Assembly (NCBI GenBank): GCA_019136395.1
Contig: JAGVUH010000001.1
Coordinates: forward strand, 1 to 5,955
Source of the DNA: Gammaproteobacteria bacterium
GTDB lineage: Bacteria > Pseudomonadota > Gammaproteobacteria > Chromatiales > Chromatiaceae
Reading direction: 5' to 3'
DNA: 5,955 bases
How positions within the stretch are numbered: position 1 is the stretch's first letter; the number at the start of each line of letters is the position of its first letter. Below the pieces are notes generated by a model that did no database searches, was not told where the DNA came from, and saw only the letters and a program-made list of their open reading frames with translations. Positions 5,798 to 5,955 of this stretch are shown piece by piece. The position numbers and the translations under genes are program-made.

Positions 5798-5955
5798 ATG
5801 ATGCTGCGCTTCACCAAGATGCAGGGTCTGGGTAATGACTTCGTCGTCTGCGATGGGGTCAGGCAGGCGGTGACCCTGAGCCCGGAGCAGTGCCGCTTCC
5901 TGGCGGATCGCCGTTTCGGCGTCGGCTGCGATCAGATCCTGCTGGTGGAACCGCC
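5798..5955 (+). CDS. dapF: Diaminopimelate epimerase, N-terminal part, cut by window edge
   Basis: First 52 full codons of diaminopimelate epimerase, which interconverts LL- and meso-diaminopimelate in the cytoplasm for lysine and peptidoglycan synthesis. Seen: [13 protein letters not shown], with the substrate-binding Asn of GLGNDF (N13), then [20 protein letters not shown], the conserved GVG-DQ block, where this copy has Cys in a position that is Phe in the E. coli enzyme. The two catalytic cysteines lie beyond the window, so activity cannot be judged. Two adjacent ATG codons are possible starts (5798 and 5801); I chose 5798 because the G-rich stretch at 5785-5790 sits seven nucleotides upstream, but 5801 would be closer to the usual family N-terminus. 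It is transcribed away from the por operon and is unrelated in function. Confidence 0.93.
   Translation, partial: MMLRFTKMQGLGNDFVVCDGVRQAVTLSPEQCRFLADRRFGVGCDQILLVEP

Overview
The window is GC-rich proteobacterial chromosome, most like a gammaproteobacterium. A Chromatiales-type (purple sulfur or related) host would fit the combination of a split 2-oxoacid oxidoreductase, a GltD-ferredoxin fusion protein and a malic enzyme. This host call is inferred from remembered family resemblance, not from a search.

Layout. Positions 1-690 (minus strand) hold the first 230 codons of a malic enzyme that runs off the left edge. Positions 691-963 are non-coding, with a terminator-like hairpin, a six-copy 7-bp tandem array and an inverted copy of the heptamer. 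Positions 964-5396 (minus strand) are one tightly packed operon read from right to left: porG (gamma), porA (alpha), porB (beta), then a GltD-like FAD/NAD(P) oxidoreductase fused to a 2[4Fe-4S] ferredoxin domain. Junctions are a 1-nt overlap (TGATG), a 10-nt gap and a 4-nt overlap (ATGA). Positions 5397-5797 are a 401-bp divergent intergenic region with weak promoter candidates and a 12-bp palindrome. Positions 5798-5955 (plus strand) are the start of dapF, which runs off the right edge.

How the genes work together. The operon would encode a multi-subunit thiamine-diphosphate pyruvate (or other 2-oxoacid):acceptor oxidoreductase. The last gene supplies the ferredoxin-like delta function and a flavin/NAD(P) module, so electrons could pass between CoA-dependent 2-oxoacid oxidation and NAD(P)H. 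The downstream malic enzyme makes or uses pyruvate, giving a malate-pyruvate-acetyl-CoA theme. dapF (lysine and peptidoglycan synthesis) is unrelated.

The most notable observation is damage. The GltD-ferredoxin gene has a perfect 27-bp tandem duplication that creates an in-frame TAG, and a frameshift at a run of five G. porA appears to lack about 20 residues in frame in its middle, and near its C-terminus has a second, frameshifting gap that removes the segment where the family's GLGGR motif lies. porB and porG look intact. Either the complex is decaying recently or the assembly is faulty here. I see no CRISPR array, tRNA, rRNA or insertion sequence, and no convincing wholly new system.
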